Assembly: GCF_002127585.1 (NCBI RefSeq)
Contig: NZ_NEGZ01000003.1
Span: forward strand, 169,905-233,904
From: Janthinobacterium sp. GW458P
GTDB taxonomy: Bacteria; Pseudomonadota; Gammaproteobacteria; Burkholderiales; Burkholderiaceae_D
Length of the DNA: 64,000 nucleotides
Reading direction: 5' to 3'
The translations under genes were made by a program, and so were the position numbers. Below are positions 46,338 to 57,733 of this stretch, piece by piece; within the stretch, counting starts at the first letter, position 1, and each line of letters begins with the position of its first letter. The notes beneath the pieces are model-generated. The model was not told where the DNA came from and ran no database searches. It worked only from the letters and a program-made list of their open reading frames with translations.

Positions 46338-46778
46338 ATGAACATACAGATCGGCGACATCGGCCATATCATCCAGCTGGCCATCGCGCCGGTTTTTCTG
46401 TTGACCGGCATCGGCACCATGCTGGTGGTGCTGACCAACCGCCTGGGCCGCATCATCGACCGCACGCGCGTGCTGGAAGACCGGCTCGACATCGGCTACA
46501 ACGATTTTTATATGGATGAGCTGGATACGCTCTATAAGCGTACCCATCTGATCAATTATTCGATTTCCCTCAGCACGGCGTGCGGTTTCTTCGTCTGCGT
46601 CATCATCGCCATGCTGTTTTTGGGCGATATTCTGAACCTGACCCTGGACAAATACATCGCCGCCTTCTTCGTGCTGGCCGTGGTTTGCCTGATCGGCTGT
46701 TTTATTTATTTACTGCGCGAAATTTACCTGGCCGCCAGGGCCCAGCGCATCCGGCGCCATATCCGTCCGCCCCGTTAA
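46338..46778 (+). CDS. DUF2721 family membrane protein
   Basis: A 146-residue membrane protein with three hydrophobic helices (IIQLAIAPVFLLTGIGTMLVVL, ACGFFVCVIIAMLFLG, AAFFVLAVVCLIGCFIYLL) separated by a conserved basic loop NRLGRIIDRTRVLEDRL. This pattern is typical of DUF2721, whose role is unknown. It begins 97 bp after pip and is followed 44 bp later by another unknown gene in the same direction. Confidence 0.82.
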   Translation: MNIQIGDIGHIIQLAIAPVFLLTGIGTMLVVLTNRLGRIIDRTRVLEDRLDIGYNDFYMDELDTLYKRTHLINYSISLSTACGFFVCVIIAMLFLGDILNLTLDKYIAAFFVLAVVCLIGCFIYLLREIYLAARAQRIRRHIRPPR

Positions 46779-46822
46779 GCGGCCGCGCCGGTTTTACCCT
46801 ACTATTGAAGAACGAGTCCCGT

Positions 46823-47278
46823 ATGCACGATTACAAACGCCCCCCCACCCTGCACCGCTACGGCCAGCGCAGCGAACTCGAACTGGCGCTGAGCCAGGGC
46901 CAGTTCCGCCTGACGCCGGCGGGCAATTGTTTGACCCTCAGCTTTTCGCAGGTATGGGACAAGAAACTGTTCGATTTGTTCGCCCCGGCCGACGCTTGTT
47001 TGATCATCCACAATACGGAAGAATTCGGCGAACGCCTGCACCGCGCCGTGCAGCGCACCTTGCCCAGCTGGGCCGGCATTGACGGCATCGTCGAATACGG
47101 CCAGCGCGCCGCCCTGGGCGCCGCCTTCACCAAGACGCGCGCCGAAGCCCTGGAACAGGAATGGCTGTTCGCCTGGCGCTCGATGCAGCCGCAGGCCAGC
47201 CTCAACCCTGTCACCGTGAAGCTGGGCAGCCTGGAAAACTTCGCGGAAATCCGCGACCGCGACACCTATCTGGCTTGA
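46823..47278 (+). CDS. Uncharacterised 151-residue protein
   Basis: Soluble protein starting MHDYKRPPTLHRYGQRSELEL, with SFSQVWDKKLFDLFAPADACLIIHN in the middle and a C-terminal LENFAEIRDRDTYLA. No signal peptide, membrane helix or catalytic signature. It follows the DUF2721 gene by 44 bp and converges on the SRPBCC-like gene with one base between stops. I do not recognise the family; the length, composition and context support it as coding. A longer in-frame extension into the DUF2721 gene is unlikely. Confidence 0.65.
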   Translation: MHDYKRPPTLHRYGQRSELELALSQGQFRLTPAGNCLTLSFSQVWDKKLFDLFAPADACLIIHNTEEFGERLHRAVQRTLPSWAGIDGIVEYGQRAALGAAFTKTRAEALEQEWLFAWRSMQPQASLNPVTVKLGSLENFAEIRDRDTYLA

Positions 47279-47279
47279 T

Positions 47280-47861
47280 TTATCCGGATTTATCGGCGTG
47301 CTGGCTGTCGATGCGGGTGAGCACGGCCGCCATCATGCGCTCGATATCGCCGCGTATCATGGTCGTGCCCAGCATGCCGGGCACATAGAAGCCCGGCATC
47401 AGCCGGCTGGAAAAGACGATGCGCGTGCCGCCCGTCTCGGGCACCGGATACAGATTCCAGCGCGATTCGTAGTGCCGCATGTCGCCCGAAATGAGGGCGA
47501 TGTCGATGGCCGTGAACGGCGTTTCCGTGGCCCGCACCACCAGGTGGATGCCGTGGTTCATGAACAGGAAGCGGGCCACGCCCTGCTGCTCGATGATCAC
47601 TTCATTGCCGTTGCGCGACAGCACGCGGCAGGAACTGAGGTCGGGCACGAATTCGCTCATGCGCTCGTAGGTGGTCAGGGTCTTCCACACGGAGGCCGGC
47701 GGCGCCAGCACGCTGCCGCTGGCATCGACTTCATACATGCGCTGCCCGTCGACCTCGATGCGCTTGACGTCGACCTTCAGCCGCTCCAGGCGTGGCGCCT
47801 GCGCCAGTGCGCTAGCGGGGACGGCGCACAGCAGCAGCAGGCAGAGGAAGAGTCGCTTCAT
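47280..47861 (-). CDS. Secreted SRPBCC (START/polyketide-cyclase fold) protein
   Basis: A 193-residue exported protein: signal peptide MKRLFLCLLLLCAVPASALA, then one SRPBCC-like helix-grip domain, with ASGSVLAPPASVWKTLTTYERMSEFVPDL at the N-terminal part and SRWNLYPVPETGGTRIVFSSRLMPGF at the hydrophobic-cavity strands. Such domains bind hydrophobic ligands; this one lies in the envelope. ATG 47861 marks the signal peptide start; the frame is open twelve codons upstream without support. Ligand and partner are unknown. Confidence 0.75.
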   Translation of the reverse strand: MKRLFLCLLLLCAVPASALAQAPRLERLKVDVKRIEVDGQRMYEVDASGSVLAPPASVWKTLTTYERMSEFVPDLSSCRVLSRNGNEVIIEQQGVARFLFMNHGIHLVVRATETPFTAIDIALISGDMRHYESRWNLYPVPETGGTRIVFSSRLMPGFYVPGMLGTTMIRGDIERMMAAVLTRIDSQHADKSG

Positions 47862-48001
47862 GCTACCTAGCCTACGGGAAAGTACCGCCCGGCACAAGCT
47901 GCGCGTGCCGCCCGCGGCGGCGCCGGCGTGGTTTTAGAACTCCCGGTCTAGAGAAAGTCGCTGCGGTGATCGTCAATGCTTGTTACCGTACGGCCTGCTG
48001 A

Positions 48002-50068
<2,067 letters not shown>

Positions 50069-50078
50069 ATCGAAGGCC

Positions 50079-50119
50079 GGGGTCAGACGGGGACGCCGAG
50101 TCCCGCCGGGTCTGACCCC
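50079..50119. repeat. REP-like dyad after fadH
   Basis: GGGGTCAGAC (50079-50088) and GTCTGACCCC (50110-50119) form a perfect 10-bp outer stem around an inner GGGAC/GTCCC hairpin, without a T-tract. It lies between the converging fadH and ybaL genes. Confidence 0.6.
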
Positions 50120-50142
50120 AAATAGCGCTGCACGTGCCGTTA

Positions 50143-51852
50143 TTAATGGCCATGCCCCTTCTTCGCCGCATCAAAACTCTGCAGCACGTGCTCGGCCATG
50201 CCATTGGCCAGTTCGTGTTCGCCGATGAACACCTTGCCCGCGTTTTCCGCGCGCAGCAATTCCGCCTCTTCCTCGCTGTGCGTGCGCACCACCGTCATGA
50301 TGGACGGGTTCAGCGCGCGCGCCGTCTCGATCATGGCGCGCACGTGGAAGGTGTCGGGCGTGGCGATGACGAGCATGGTGGCGTGCGTGATGTGCGCCTG
50401 GATCAGCACGGCCGGTTCGCCCGCATTGCCGGCCACGGCCGGAATGCCCTGCTTGCGCAACTGGTCGACGATGTCGCGGTTTTCCTCGGCCACGACAAAA
50501 TGGATGCCCCGCTCCATCAGGGCGGCGGCGATGCGCCGGCCCACGCGGCCGTAACCGACGAGGACGATCTGGCCCGAGAGCTTTTCCTGCGGCACCGTCA
50601 TCGGCAGTTCGGCCAGCGGGTCCGTCGTGCGTTCGAACTTGCGGGCGAAATCGCTGTTGCCGATCACGCGCAGCAGCGGCTTGGCCATGCTGAACACGAG
50701 CGGGTTAAGGGCGATCGACAGGATGGCGCCGGCCAGGATCAGGCTTTGCCCTTCCTGCGGCATCAGGCCCAGGGACAGGCCCAGGGCGGCCAGGATGAAC
50801 GAGAATTCGCCGATCTGCGCCAGGCTGGCCGAGACGATGATGGCCGTTTTCGGCGGATAGCGCAGGGCCATCACGAGCAGGAAGGCGGCGATCGACTTGC
50901 CGAAGATGATGATGGCGCACACGGCCAGCACCTGCAGCGGCTTGTCGATGAGGATGGTCGGCTCGAACAGCATGCCGACGGAGACGAAGAACAGCACGGC
51001 GAACGCGTCGCGCAGGGGCAGGGATTCTTCCGCGGCGCGGTGGCTCAGTTCAGACTCGCGCAGCACCATGCCGGCGAAGAAGGCGCCCAGCGCGAACGAC
51101 ACGCCGAACAGCTTGGTCGAAGCGTAGGCGATGCCGACGGCGGCGGCAATCACGCACAGGGTGAACAGCTCGCGCGAGCCGGTGCGCGCCACTTGCCACA
51201 AGATCCACGGGAACAGCTTGCGGCCGACGACCAGCATGAAGATGATGAAACCGGCCACCTGCCCCAAGGTAACTGCCAGGGTTTGCCACAGGCTGGCCGC
51301 CTCGGCGCCCGGCGCGACCTTGCCGCCCAGCGCGCCGGCGAAGGCCGGCAGCAGCACGAGGACCAGGACGGTGACGAGGTCTTCCACCACCAGCCAGCCG
51401 ACGGCGATGCGCCCATTGAGCGAATCGAGGATGCCCCGTTCTTCCAGCGCGCGCAGCAGCACCACGGTACTGGCCACGGACAGGGCCAGGCCGAAGATCA
51501 GCCCGCCGCCGAGACTCCAGCCCCACCAGTGGGCCAGGCCCATGCCCATCGCCGTGGCGACGCCGATCTGCAGGATGGCGCCAGGCAGCGCGATCTTGCG
51601 TACATCCCATAAATCTTCGACGGAAAAATGCAGGCCGACACCGAACATCATCAGCATCACCCCGATTTCCGCCAATTGTCCCGCTATTTCCGCATCCGCC
51701 ACAAAACCGGGCGTGGCCGGTCCGATGATGATGCCGGCGGCCAGATAGCCGACCAGGGCCGGCAGTTTCAGGCGCGCGGCGATGAAGCCGAAGATGAGGC
51801 CGAACCCGAGGGCGGCGGCGATGGTGGTGATCAGGCTGATGTCATGGGGCAT
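50143..51852 (-). CDS. ybaL: YbaL-type monovalent cation:proton antiporter (CPA2)
   Basis: Inner-membrane K+/H+-type antiporter of 569 residues. Residues 1-390 form the Na+/H+ exchanger fold (ALVGYLAAGIIIGPATPGF, then LNGRIAVGWLVVEDLVTVLV and ALGAFFAGMVLRESE); residues about 415-540 form the cytosolic RCK/TrkA-N domain with the Rossmann motif VLVGYGRVGRRIA. This order is typical of YbaL and KefB/C; the KefC glutathione-type regulator gene does not adjoin, favouring YbaL. Monocistronic. Confidence 0.93.
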   Translation of the reverse strand: MPHDISLITTIAAALGFGLIFGFIAARLKLPALVGYLAAGIIIGPATPGFVADAEIAGQLAEIGVMLMMFGVGLHFSVEDLWDVRKIALPGAILQIGVATAMGMGLAHWWGWSLGGGLIFGLALSVASTVVLLRALEERGILDSLNGRIAVGWLVVEDLVTVLVLVLLPAFAGALGGKVAPGAEAASLWQTLAVTLGQVAGFIIFMLVVGRKLFPWILWQVARTGSRELFTLCVIAAAVGIAYASTKLFGVSFALGAFFAGMVLRESELSHRAAEESLPLRDAFAVLFFVSVGMLFEPTILIDKPLQVLAVCAIIIFGKSIAAFLLVMALRYPPKTAIIVSASLAQIGEFSFILAALGLSLGLMPQEGQSLILAGAILSIALNPLVFSMAKPLLRVIGNSDFARKFERTTDPLAELPMTVPQEKLSGQIVLVGYGRVGRRIAAALMERGIHFVVAEENRDIVDQLRKQGIPAVAGNAGEPAVLIQAHITHATMLVIATPDTFHVRAMIETARALNPSIMTVVRTHSEEEAELLRAENAGKVFIGEHELANGMAEHVLQSFDAAKKGHGH

Positions 51853-52064
51853 GCGTGTGGGGTTCCTTCATGGAGAGGTGCGGATGGAAAAAGATGTTGC
51901 TCAGCGGCCAAGTATAAACGCATCAAAGGCCGTGCCGGAAAATTTCCTGCGGCTTTATTGCAAAAAACCCGTGCTATATCTTCGTCCAGCTGGCCGCGAA
52001 CGCCCGCCTATCCACCGCGAACAGCGCCCAATTCAAGCAATCAGGCGCTTCGCCCCCCAGGCGC

Positions 52065-53186
52065 CTACACCTTGCGCACGACCACGCAGCCGATGGAATA
52101 GCCGGCGCCGAACGAGCAGATGACGCCGGTGCTGCCCGCCGCCATATCATCTTGATATTTATGGAAGGCAATGATCGAACCAGCCGACGAGGTGTTAGCA
52201 TAGGTGTCGAGGATGACGGGCGCCTCGTTCTCCTGCGCGTCGCGGCCCAGGATCAGGCGCGCGATCAGCAAGTTCATGTTCAGGTTGGCCTGGTGCAGCC
52301 AGTAGCGGGAGACTTGCGCCACTTCCACGCCGGCCTTGGCCAGCGTCGCCTTGATCATCTCGGCCGCCATCGGGCACACTTCCTTGAAGACCTTGCGCCC
52401 TTGCTGGCGGAACAATTTGTCGGCCTTGCCCACGCCGGACTCGTCAAAACGGTTGAGGAAGCCGAAATTGTTGCGGATGGCGTTAGAAAAGCGCGTTTTG
52501 AGTTCCGTGCCGATGATTTCGAACTGGTGCGTAGAGACGGCCGTGTCTTTCGCTTCGACGATGATGGCCGTGCAGGCGTCGCCGAAAATGAAATGGCTGT
52601 CGCGGTCGCGCCAGTTCAGGTGGCCGCTGGTGATTTCGGGATTGAGGACCAGCACGGCGCGCGCCTGGCCGCTTTGCACGGCGGCCACGGCTTGCTGGAT
52701 GCCGAAGGTGGCCGACGAACATGCCACGTTCATATCAAAACCATAACCATCGATGCCGAGCGCATCCTGCACTTCCACGGCCATGGCCGGGTAGGCGCGC
52801 TGCATATTGCTGCACGCCACCAGCACCATGTCGATGTCGGCCGGCGCGCGGCCGGCGCGCGCCAGGGCGTCTTTGGCGGCGGCGACCGCCATTTCCGCCT
52901 GCAAGGACAATTCGTCGTCGCCCCGTTCCGCAATGCGCGAGACCATGCGCGCCGGGTCGAGGATGCCATCCTTTTCCATCACGAAGCGCGACTTGATGCC
53001 GGACGCCTTTTCGATGAAGGCCACGCTCGACAGGTCCAGCGCCGTCACCGTGCCCGCGGCGATCGCGTCGGCGTGATCGGCATTGAATTTTTCTGCGTAG
53101 GCATTGAAGCAGGTGACCAGCTCTTCGTTGGAGATCGAAAATGGCGGCGTGTACAGTCCGGTCCCGCTGATGACGACTTGTTTCAT
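52065..53186 (-). CDS. 3-oxoacyl-ACP synthase III-like condensing enzyme
   Basis: Thiolase-fold condensing enzyme with the KAS III triad Cys-His-Asn: Cys156 in NVACSSATFG, His in WLHQANLNMN and Asn in YANTSSAGS. At 373 residues it is longer than ordinary FabH (about 320) and carries a longer N-terminal region. It is not in a fab gene cluster. It resembles the divergent betaproteobacterial KAS III class that includes Ralstonia FabW, but that assignment is from memory. It could instead make secondary acyl products. Confidence 0.85.
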   Translation of the reverse strand: MKQVVISGTGLYTPPFSISNEELVTCFNAYAEKFNADHADAIAAGTVTALDLSSVAFIEKASGIKSRFVMEKDGILDPARMVSRIAERGDDELSLQAEMAVAAAKDALARAGRAPADIDMVLVACSNMQRAYPAMAVEVQDALGIDGYGFDMNVACSSATFGIQQAVAAVQSGQARAVLVLNPEITSGHLNWRDRDSHFIFGDACTAIIVEAKDTAVSTHQFEIIGTELKTRFSNAIRNNFGFLNRFDESGVGKADKLFRQQGRKVFKEVCPMAAEMIKATLAKAGVEVAQVSRYWLHQANLNMNLLIARLILGRDAQENEAPVILDTYANTSSAGSIIAFHKYQDDMAAGSTGVICSFGAGYSIGCVVVRKV

Positions 53187-53361
53187 GGTTAAACTTTCAA
53201 ATTTGGCAATCGGCGCGGCGCCGATAAGTGAAGCAAATTTTACACAAACGGGCTCGACTGTAGAGAGTTTCGTGTTGCGGGGCAGGGGGAAGTGTGGCGG
53301 AAGATTGATTTTTGTCGCGTGGACGGCTGATCGGGGGGCATGGCGCCCCCCGTGGGACGGC

Positions 53362-54801
53362 TTACTTCTGCTGTTCTTTCTTGACGTCGGCCTGCACCAC
53401 CACCGGTTCCGCCTTGGCCAGCTGCACCGGTAAACCTTTCAGGTGGTTCAGCGCCTGGTGCAATTGAAAATCGTCCTTGCTGCCGAATTCCAGCGGCTTG
53501 CGGGTCTTTTCCAGGGCGATGATGCGCAATTGCTCTTCCATTTCGTCGTTGACGGGGGCGGCCTTGGCGCTTTCCTTGTCGCGGTCGTTGCTCAGGTGCT
53601 TGGTCAGGTCCGCTTCGCGGATGCGCAAGCCATTCAAGCCGTCGCCGTCCGCATTTTCATCGACGAGCAGGTCGGGCACGATGCCCTTGGCCTGGATCGA
53701 GCGGCCGTTCGGCGTGTAGTAGCGGGCCGTCGTCAGCTTGACGGCCGTGTCGGCCGTCAGCTGGCGGATGGTTTGCACGGAACCCTTGCCGAAGGTTTGC
53801 GTGCCGATGATGGTGGCCCGTTTGTAGTCCTGCAGGGCGCCGGCGACGATCTCCGAGGCCGAGGCCGACCCCGTGTTGACGAGCACCACCAGCGGCACTT
53901 TCTTGATGGCGGCCGGCAATTTTGCCAGCGCGTCGCCTTCCGAGCGGAAGGTATAGTATTCGGCGCGGCCGTAGAACACCTGTTTCGAGTCCGGCAACTG
54001 GCCGTTGGTCGAGACGATGGCCGCGTCCTTCGGCAGGAAGGCGGCCGAGACGCCGATGGCGCCCTGCAGCACGCCGCCCGGGTCGTTGCGCAGGTCCAGC
54101 ACCATGCCCTTGAGGTTCGGGTCTTGCTGGTACAGGGCCGTGATCTGCGCGGCCATGTCGTCGACGGTCGGTTCCTGGAACTGCGATACGCGCAGCCAGG
54201 CGTAGCCCGGCTCGACCATCTTCGCCTTCACGCTCTTTTGATGGATTTCCTCGCGCGTGATGGTGAAGGCCAGCGGCTGCGGTTCATCCTTGCGGGCAAT
54301 GGTCAGCGACACCTTGGTGCCCGGCTCGCCGCGCATGCGCTTGACATTGTCGTCCAGGCTGATGCCCTTGACGGGCTGGCCATCGAGGCGCGTGATCAAA
54401 TCGCCGGCCTTGATGCCGGCGCGGTAGGCGGGCGAATCCTCGATGGGCGAGACGATCCGGATGTAGCCGTCTTCGCTCAGGCCGATTTCGATGCCCAGGC
54501 CGACGAACTTGCCTTCGGAGCCTTCGCGCAGCTCGGCGTAGGCTTTCTTGTCCAGGTAGGCGGAATGGGGGTCGAGCGAGGCGACCATGCCGGCAATGGC
54601 GTCTTCCAGCAGCTTCTTGTCTTCGACGGGCTCGACGTAATCGGACTTGATCAGGCCAAACACGTCGGCCAGCTGGCGCAACTCTTCCAGGGGCAGGGGC
54701 GGTTCGACGGTTTTTTGCGCCATCGCCGAAAATTGCAGCGAGACGGCGACGCCGGCCACCACGCCCAGGCCGATCAAGCCGGTATTTTTGAGTTTGCCCA
54801 T
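53362..54801 (-). CDS. ctpA: C-terminal processing protease CtpA (S41)
   Basis: Periplasmic serine protease of the carboxy-terminal processing family, 479 residues. It has an N-terminal membrane anchor or signal (LIGLGVVAGVAVSLQFSAMA), a PDZ domain (EDGYIRIVSPIEDSPAYRAGIKAGD, residues about 90-170) and the S41 catalytic domain with Ser in NTGSASASEIVAGAL and Lys in GTQTFGKGSVQ. ATG 54801 gives MGKLKNTGL. Substrates are envelope proteins, typically peptidoglycan hydrolases in other bacteria. Divergent from a small unknown gene across 363 bp. Confidence 0.94.
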   Translation of the reverse strand: MGKLKNTGLIGLGVVAGVAVSLQFSAMAQKTVEPPLPLEELRQLADVFGLIKSDYVEPVEDKKLLEDAIAGMVASLDPHSAYLDKKAYAELREGSEGKFVGLGIEIGLSEDGYIRIVSPIEDSPAYRAGIKAGDLITRLDGQPVKGISLDDNVKRMRGEPGTKVSLTIARKDEPQPLAFTITREEIHQKSVKAKMVEPGYAWLRVSQFQEPTVDDMAAQITALYQQDPNLKGMVLDLRNDPGGVLQGAIGVSAAFLPKDAAIVSTNGQLPDSKQVFYGRAEYYTFRSEGDALAKLPAAIKKVPLVVLVNTGSASASEIVAGALQDYKRATIIGTQTFGKGSVQTIRQLTADTAVKLTTARYYTPNGRSIQAKGIVPDLLVDENADGDGLNGLRIREADLTKHLSNDRDKESAKAAPVNDEMEEQLRIIALEKTRKPLEFGSKDDFQLHQALNHLKGLPVQLAKAEPVVVQADVKKEQQK

Positions 54802-55164
54802 ATTTCCACCTGTGAATGTCGTGCACAAGCGCCAGTCCCCGTGGAGCGGCGCTTTCCTGAAAGTATAGACCTGAATCTCTGCCCATGTGGGCCGGCCGTG
54901 GAAAATCCGTGCCTGGAGCCAGTCTACGCGTGAAAACGGGGCTGCCGGCTTGCCATATGTTGCGGTTTTGTATGCGATGTATAGTTACTCTTGAGGGGAG
55001 TAAGCATTTGTAAGAGTCGAAAAAAAGCATGTGCGGCGGGCCTATAGTGAATTCGCATTCTCGACCCGAAGTGGTTTTGCCTGCGTCCGCGGACGCAGGC
55101 TTTTTTTTATCGGCGGGCGCAGTCTCATTTAGACTGGCGCTTCCTCCTTGGCAGCAGATAAAAA
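54802..55164. other. Intergenic region with an orphan terminator
   Basis: 363 bp between divergent genes. The right half contains a strong rightward terminator (55079-55108) although no gene reads into it, so the region from about 54960 may encode a small RNA, or the terminator may be an attenuator in the leader of the small gene at 55165. TATAGT hexamers occur at 54980 and 55043, but none has a well-spaced -35. No ORF with support is present. Confidence 0.5.
55079..55108 (+). terminator. Strong intrinsic terminator between divergent genes
   Basis: A perfect 22-bp palindrome (GCCTGCGTCC, then GGACGCAGGC, centre GC) followed by T8. It lies 57 bp ahead of the ATG at 55165 and has no upstream coding region on its strand. 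Confidence 0.85.
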
Positions 55165-55386
55165 ATGTTAACTGATTTGCAGGCACGTGCCGCGCTCACA
55201 GCGCTGATTGAAAAGTATCTGCAGGGGCGGTATCCCGATGCCGGCCTGCTGATCGACATCGTTCAGGATCCGTCACGGCAAGTGCCGATTCGGGGTGTGC
55301 TCGAAGATATCGGACAGGTCAGCGACACGCAGTTCACGCAACAGGAGCGGGCGCTGATCGACGACCTGCTGTATCTGTATGGATAA
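55165..55386 (+). CDS. Small uncharacterised 73-residue protein
   Basis: Short soluble helical protein, MLTDLQARAALTALIEKYL to LIDDLLYLYG, with a polar centre (DIVQDPSRQVPIRGVLEDIG). No recognised domain. Its start lacks a clear ribosome site, but codon usage and the clean reading frame are protein-like. It lies between the orphan terminator and the M13 peptidase gene, 192 bp ahead of the latter. Expression may depend on read-through of the terminator. Confidence 0.5.
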   Translation: MLTDLQARAALTALIEKYLQGRYPDAGLLIDIVQDPSRQVPIRGVLEDIGQVSDTQFTQQERALIDDLLYLYG

Positions 55387-55578
55387 GCTCCAGCCCGCCC
55401 CATGCTCGCCGGCCTGGACAATGAAAGTCCCTTGAGTCTGGCCGAACTGAGCGGCGATTCCCGGGTAGTTCCCGGGGCAAGGATGGTCAAATGGCATGGC
55501 CGCGTGCTACATTCCCGTAGCGCCTGGCGCGGCGGGCTATCCGCCCGATCTCTTTGACATGCCCCATAAGGACAATCC

Positions 55579-57663
55579 GTGAACCGATATCTCTTAAGCA
55601 GCCTGACCCTGACCCTGTTGGCTGCGTTTGCCCATGCCGCTGAACCCGTCTCCGCCGCATCCGCCGTTGCCGCGCCAACCGTGGCGCCCGGCGCCGCGCC
55701 TGCCGCCGCCGGCGTCGTTTCCGGCATCGATGTGCAGTACATCGACCCCGCTGTACGCGTGCAAGACGATTTCTTTACCCATTTGAACGGCAAGTGGCTG
55801 GCCACGGCCGAGATTCCTGCGGATAAGTCGAGCTGGGGCTCGTTTGCCAAGCTGCGCGACGACACGACGCCGCAATTGCGCGGCATCATCGAAGCCACGC
55901 AAAAGGACAAGAACAAGAAGGCCGGTTCCGAAGCGCAGAAAATCGGCGACCTGTACGCCAGCTACATGGATGAAGCCAGGCTGGAGTCGCTGGGCACGAA
56001 GCCGCTGGCAGGCGAACTGAACCGTATCCGCTCGCTGCGCGACAAGAAGGGCGTGCCGGCCCTGATCGCCCACCTGAGCCAGACGGGCGTGTCGACGCCA
56101 TACGCCGTCTACGTGGGCCAGGATGCGCGCGCCTCGACGAAGTATGCGGCGTATGTGAGCCAGAGCGGCCTGGGCATGCCTGACCGCGACTACTACCTGG
56201 AAGCCAAGCAGGCGGGCGTGAAGGAAAAATACCAGGCGCACGTGGAAAAGATGCTGGCCATGGCCGGCGACAAGAACGCCGCCGCCCGCGCCAAGGCAGT
56301 TGTCGCACTGGAAACATCGCTGGCCGAAGCGCAATGGACCAAGGTCGAGAACCGCGACCCCGTCAAGCGCTACAACAAGACCGACATCAACAAGCTGAAC
56401 GACCTGACCCCCGGCTACGACCTGAAATCCGGCCTGGCCGCCCTGGGCATCGCCAACAAGGTCGATTACGTCATCGTCAACCAGCCGAGCTACCTGGCCG
56501 GCTACAACAAGGTGCTGGCGTCCGCCGACCTGGACACCCTGAAAGCGTATTTTGAATGGCAGTTGCTGCGCAGCTACGCCAGCTACCTGTCGAAAAACTT
56601 CGTCGACGAGAGCTTTGCCTTCTACGGCACGGTGCTGAGCGGCGTGACGGAAAACCAGCCGCGCTGGAAGCGTGGCGTGGGCGCCGTCGAAGGCGTGCTG
56701 GGCGAAGCCGTCGGTAAACTGTATGTGGCGCAATATTTCCCGGCTGAACGCAAGGCGCACATGCAGGAACTGGTGAAAAACGTGCTGGCCGCCTACAAGG
56801 ACAGCATCGACACGCTGGATTGGATGAGTCCGGAAACCAAGAAGGAAGCGCAAGCCAAGCTGGCCAAGTTCACGCCGAAGATCGCGTATCCGAACAAATG
56901 GCGCGATTATTCGAAGCTGCAGATCGTGCAGGGCGACCTGGTGGGCAACGTGATGCGCGCCGCCAACTTCGGTTCCGCGCGCCAGGTGGCCAAGCTGGGC
57001 AAACCGATCGACCGCGAAGAGTGGGGCATGACGCCGCAGACGGTGAATGCCTATTACAGCTCGACGATGAATGAAATCGTCTTCCCCGCCTCCATCCTGC
57101 AGCCGCCGTTTTTTGACGCCAACGCGGACGACGCCGTCAACTATGGCGCCATCGGCGCCGTCATCGGCCATGAAATCAGCCACGGCTTTGACGACAAGGG
57201 CAGCCAGTCCGATGGCGACGGCAACCTGCGCGACTGGTGGACCCCGGCCGACCGCAAGAACTTCGCGGCCAAGGCCGACGCGCTGACCAGGCAGTACGAC
57301 GGCTACAGCCCATTGCCGGGCTACCACGTCAACGGCGCGCTGACCCTGGGCGAGAACATCGCCGACAACTCGGGCGTGGCGATCGCGTATAAAGCGTACA
57401 AGATCTCGCTGGGCGGCAAGCCGGCGCCCGTGCTGGACGGCCTGACGGGCGACCAGCGCTTCTACATGGGCTTTGGCCAGGTGTGGCGCAGCAAAATGCG
57501 CGAAGCGCAGCAGATCGTGCAGATCAAGACCGACCCGCATTCGCCGGGCCAGTACCGCGCCAATGGCACCATGGTCAACCAGCCTGGCTTCTATGAAGCG
57601 TTTGACGTGAAACCGGGCGACAAGATGTATGTTGCCCCGGAAAACCGCGTCATCATCTGGTAA
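55579..57663 (+). CDS. M13 (neprilysin-like) metallopeptidase, copy 1
   Basis: Exported zinc metallopeptidase of the PepO/neprilysin family, 694 residues; signal peptide about residues 1-20 (LLSSLTLTLLAAFAHA). The zinc site is GHEISHGFDD, with His531, Glu532 and His535, and the third ligand Glu592 lies in GENIADNSG. The N-terminal M13_N region starts near FTHLNGKWLATAEIP. It starts with GTG, supported by AAGGAC. Family enzymes cut small peptides. It is the first of a tandem pair of close paralogues; its own terminator follows. Confidence 0.93.
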   Translation: MNRYLLSSLTLTLLAAFAHAAEPVSAASAVAAPTVAPGAAPAAAGVVSGIDVQYIDPAVRVQDDFFTHLNGKWLATAEIPADKSSWGSFAKLRDDTTPQLRGIIEATQKDKNKKAGSEAQKIGDLYASYMDEARLESLGTKPLAGELNRIRSLRDKKGVPALIAHLSQTGVSTPYAVYVGQDARASTKYAAYVSQSGLGMPDRDYYLEAKQAGVKEKYQAHVEKMLAMAGDKNAAARAKAVVALETSLAEAQWTKVENRDPVKRYNKTDINKLNDLTPGYDLKSGLAALGIANKVDYVIVNQPSYLAGYNKVLASADLDTLKAYFEWQLLRSYASYLSKNFVDESFAFYGTVLSGVTENQPRWKRGVGAVEGVLGEAVGKLYVAQYFPAERKAHMQELVKNVLAAYKDSIDTLDWMSPETKKEAQAKLAKFTPKIAYPNKWRDYSKLQIVQGDLVGNVMRAANFGSARQVAKLGKPIDREEWGMTPQTVNAYYSSTMNEIVFPASILQPPFFDANADDAVNYGAIGAVIGHEISHGFDDKGSQSDGDGNLRDWWTPADRKNFAAKADALTRQYDGYSPLPGYHVNGALTLGENIADNSGVAIAYKAYKISLGGKPAPVLDGLTGDQRFYMGFGQVWRSKMREAQQIVQIKTDPHSPGQYRANGTMVNQPGFYEAFDVKPGDKMYVAPENRVIIW

Positions 57664-57707
57664 GCGGCTGCGCTTCATCGCGGAAAACGTATTACTGTAG
57701 CAACAAG

Positions 57708-57733
57708 AAAGACCACCTCGCGTGGTCTTTTTT
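57708..57733 (+). terminator. Intrinsic terminator after M13 copy 1
   Basis: Stem AAAGACCAC/GTGGTCTTT with loop CTCGC, followed by T3 continuing a T6 run, 45 bp after the stop. It separates transcription of the two M13 copies. Confidence 0.8.

Noticed and set aside
55594-57678. 694-codon ORF opposite M13 copy 1
   Set aside because: Antisense shadow of a clear metallopeptidase gene; composition typical of GC-driven frames.
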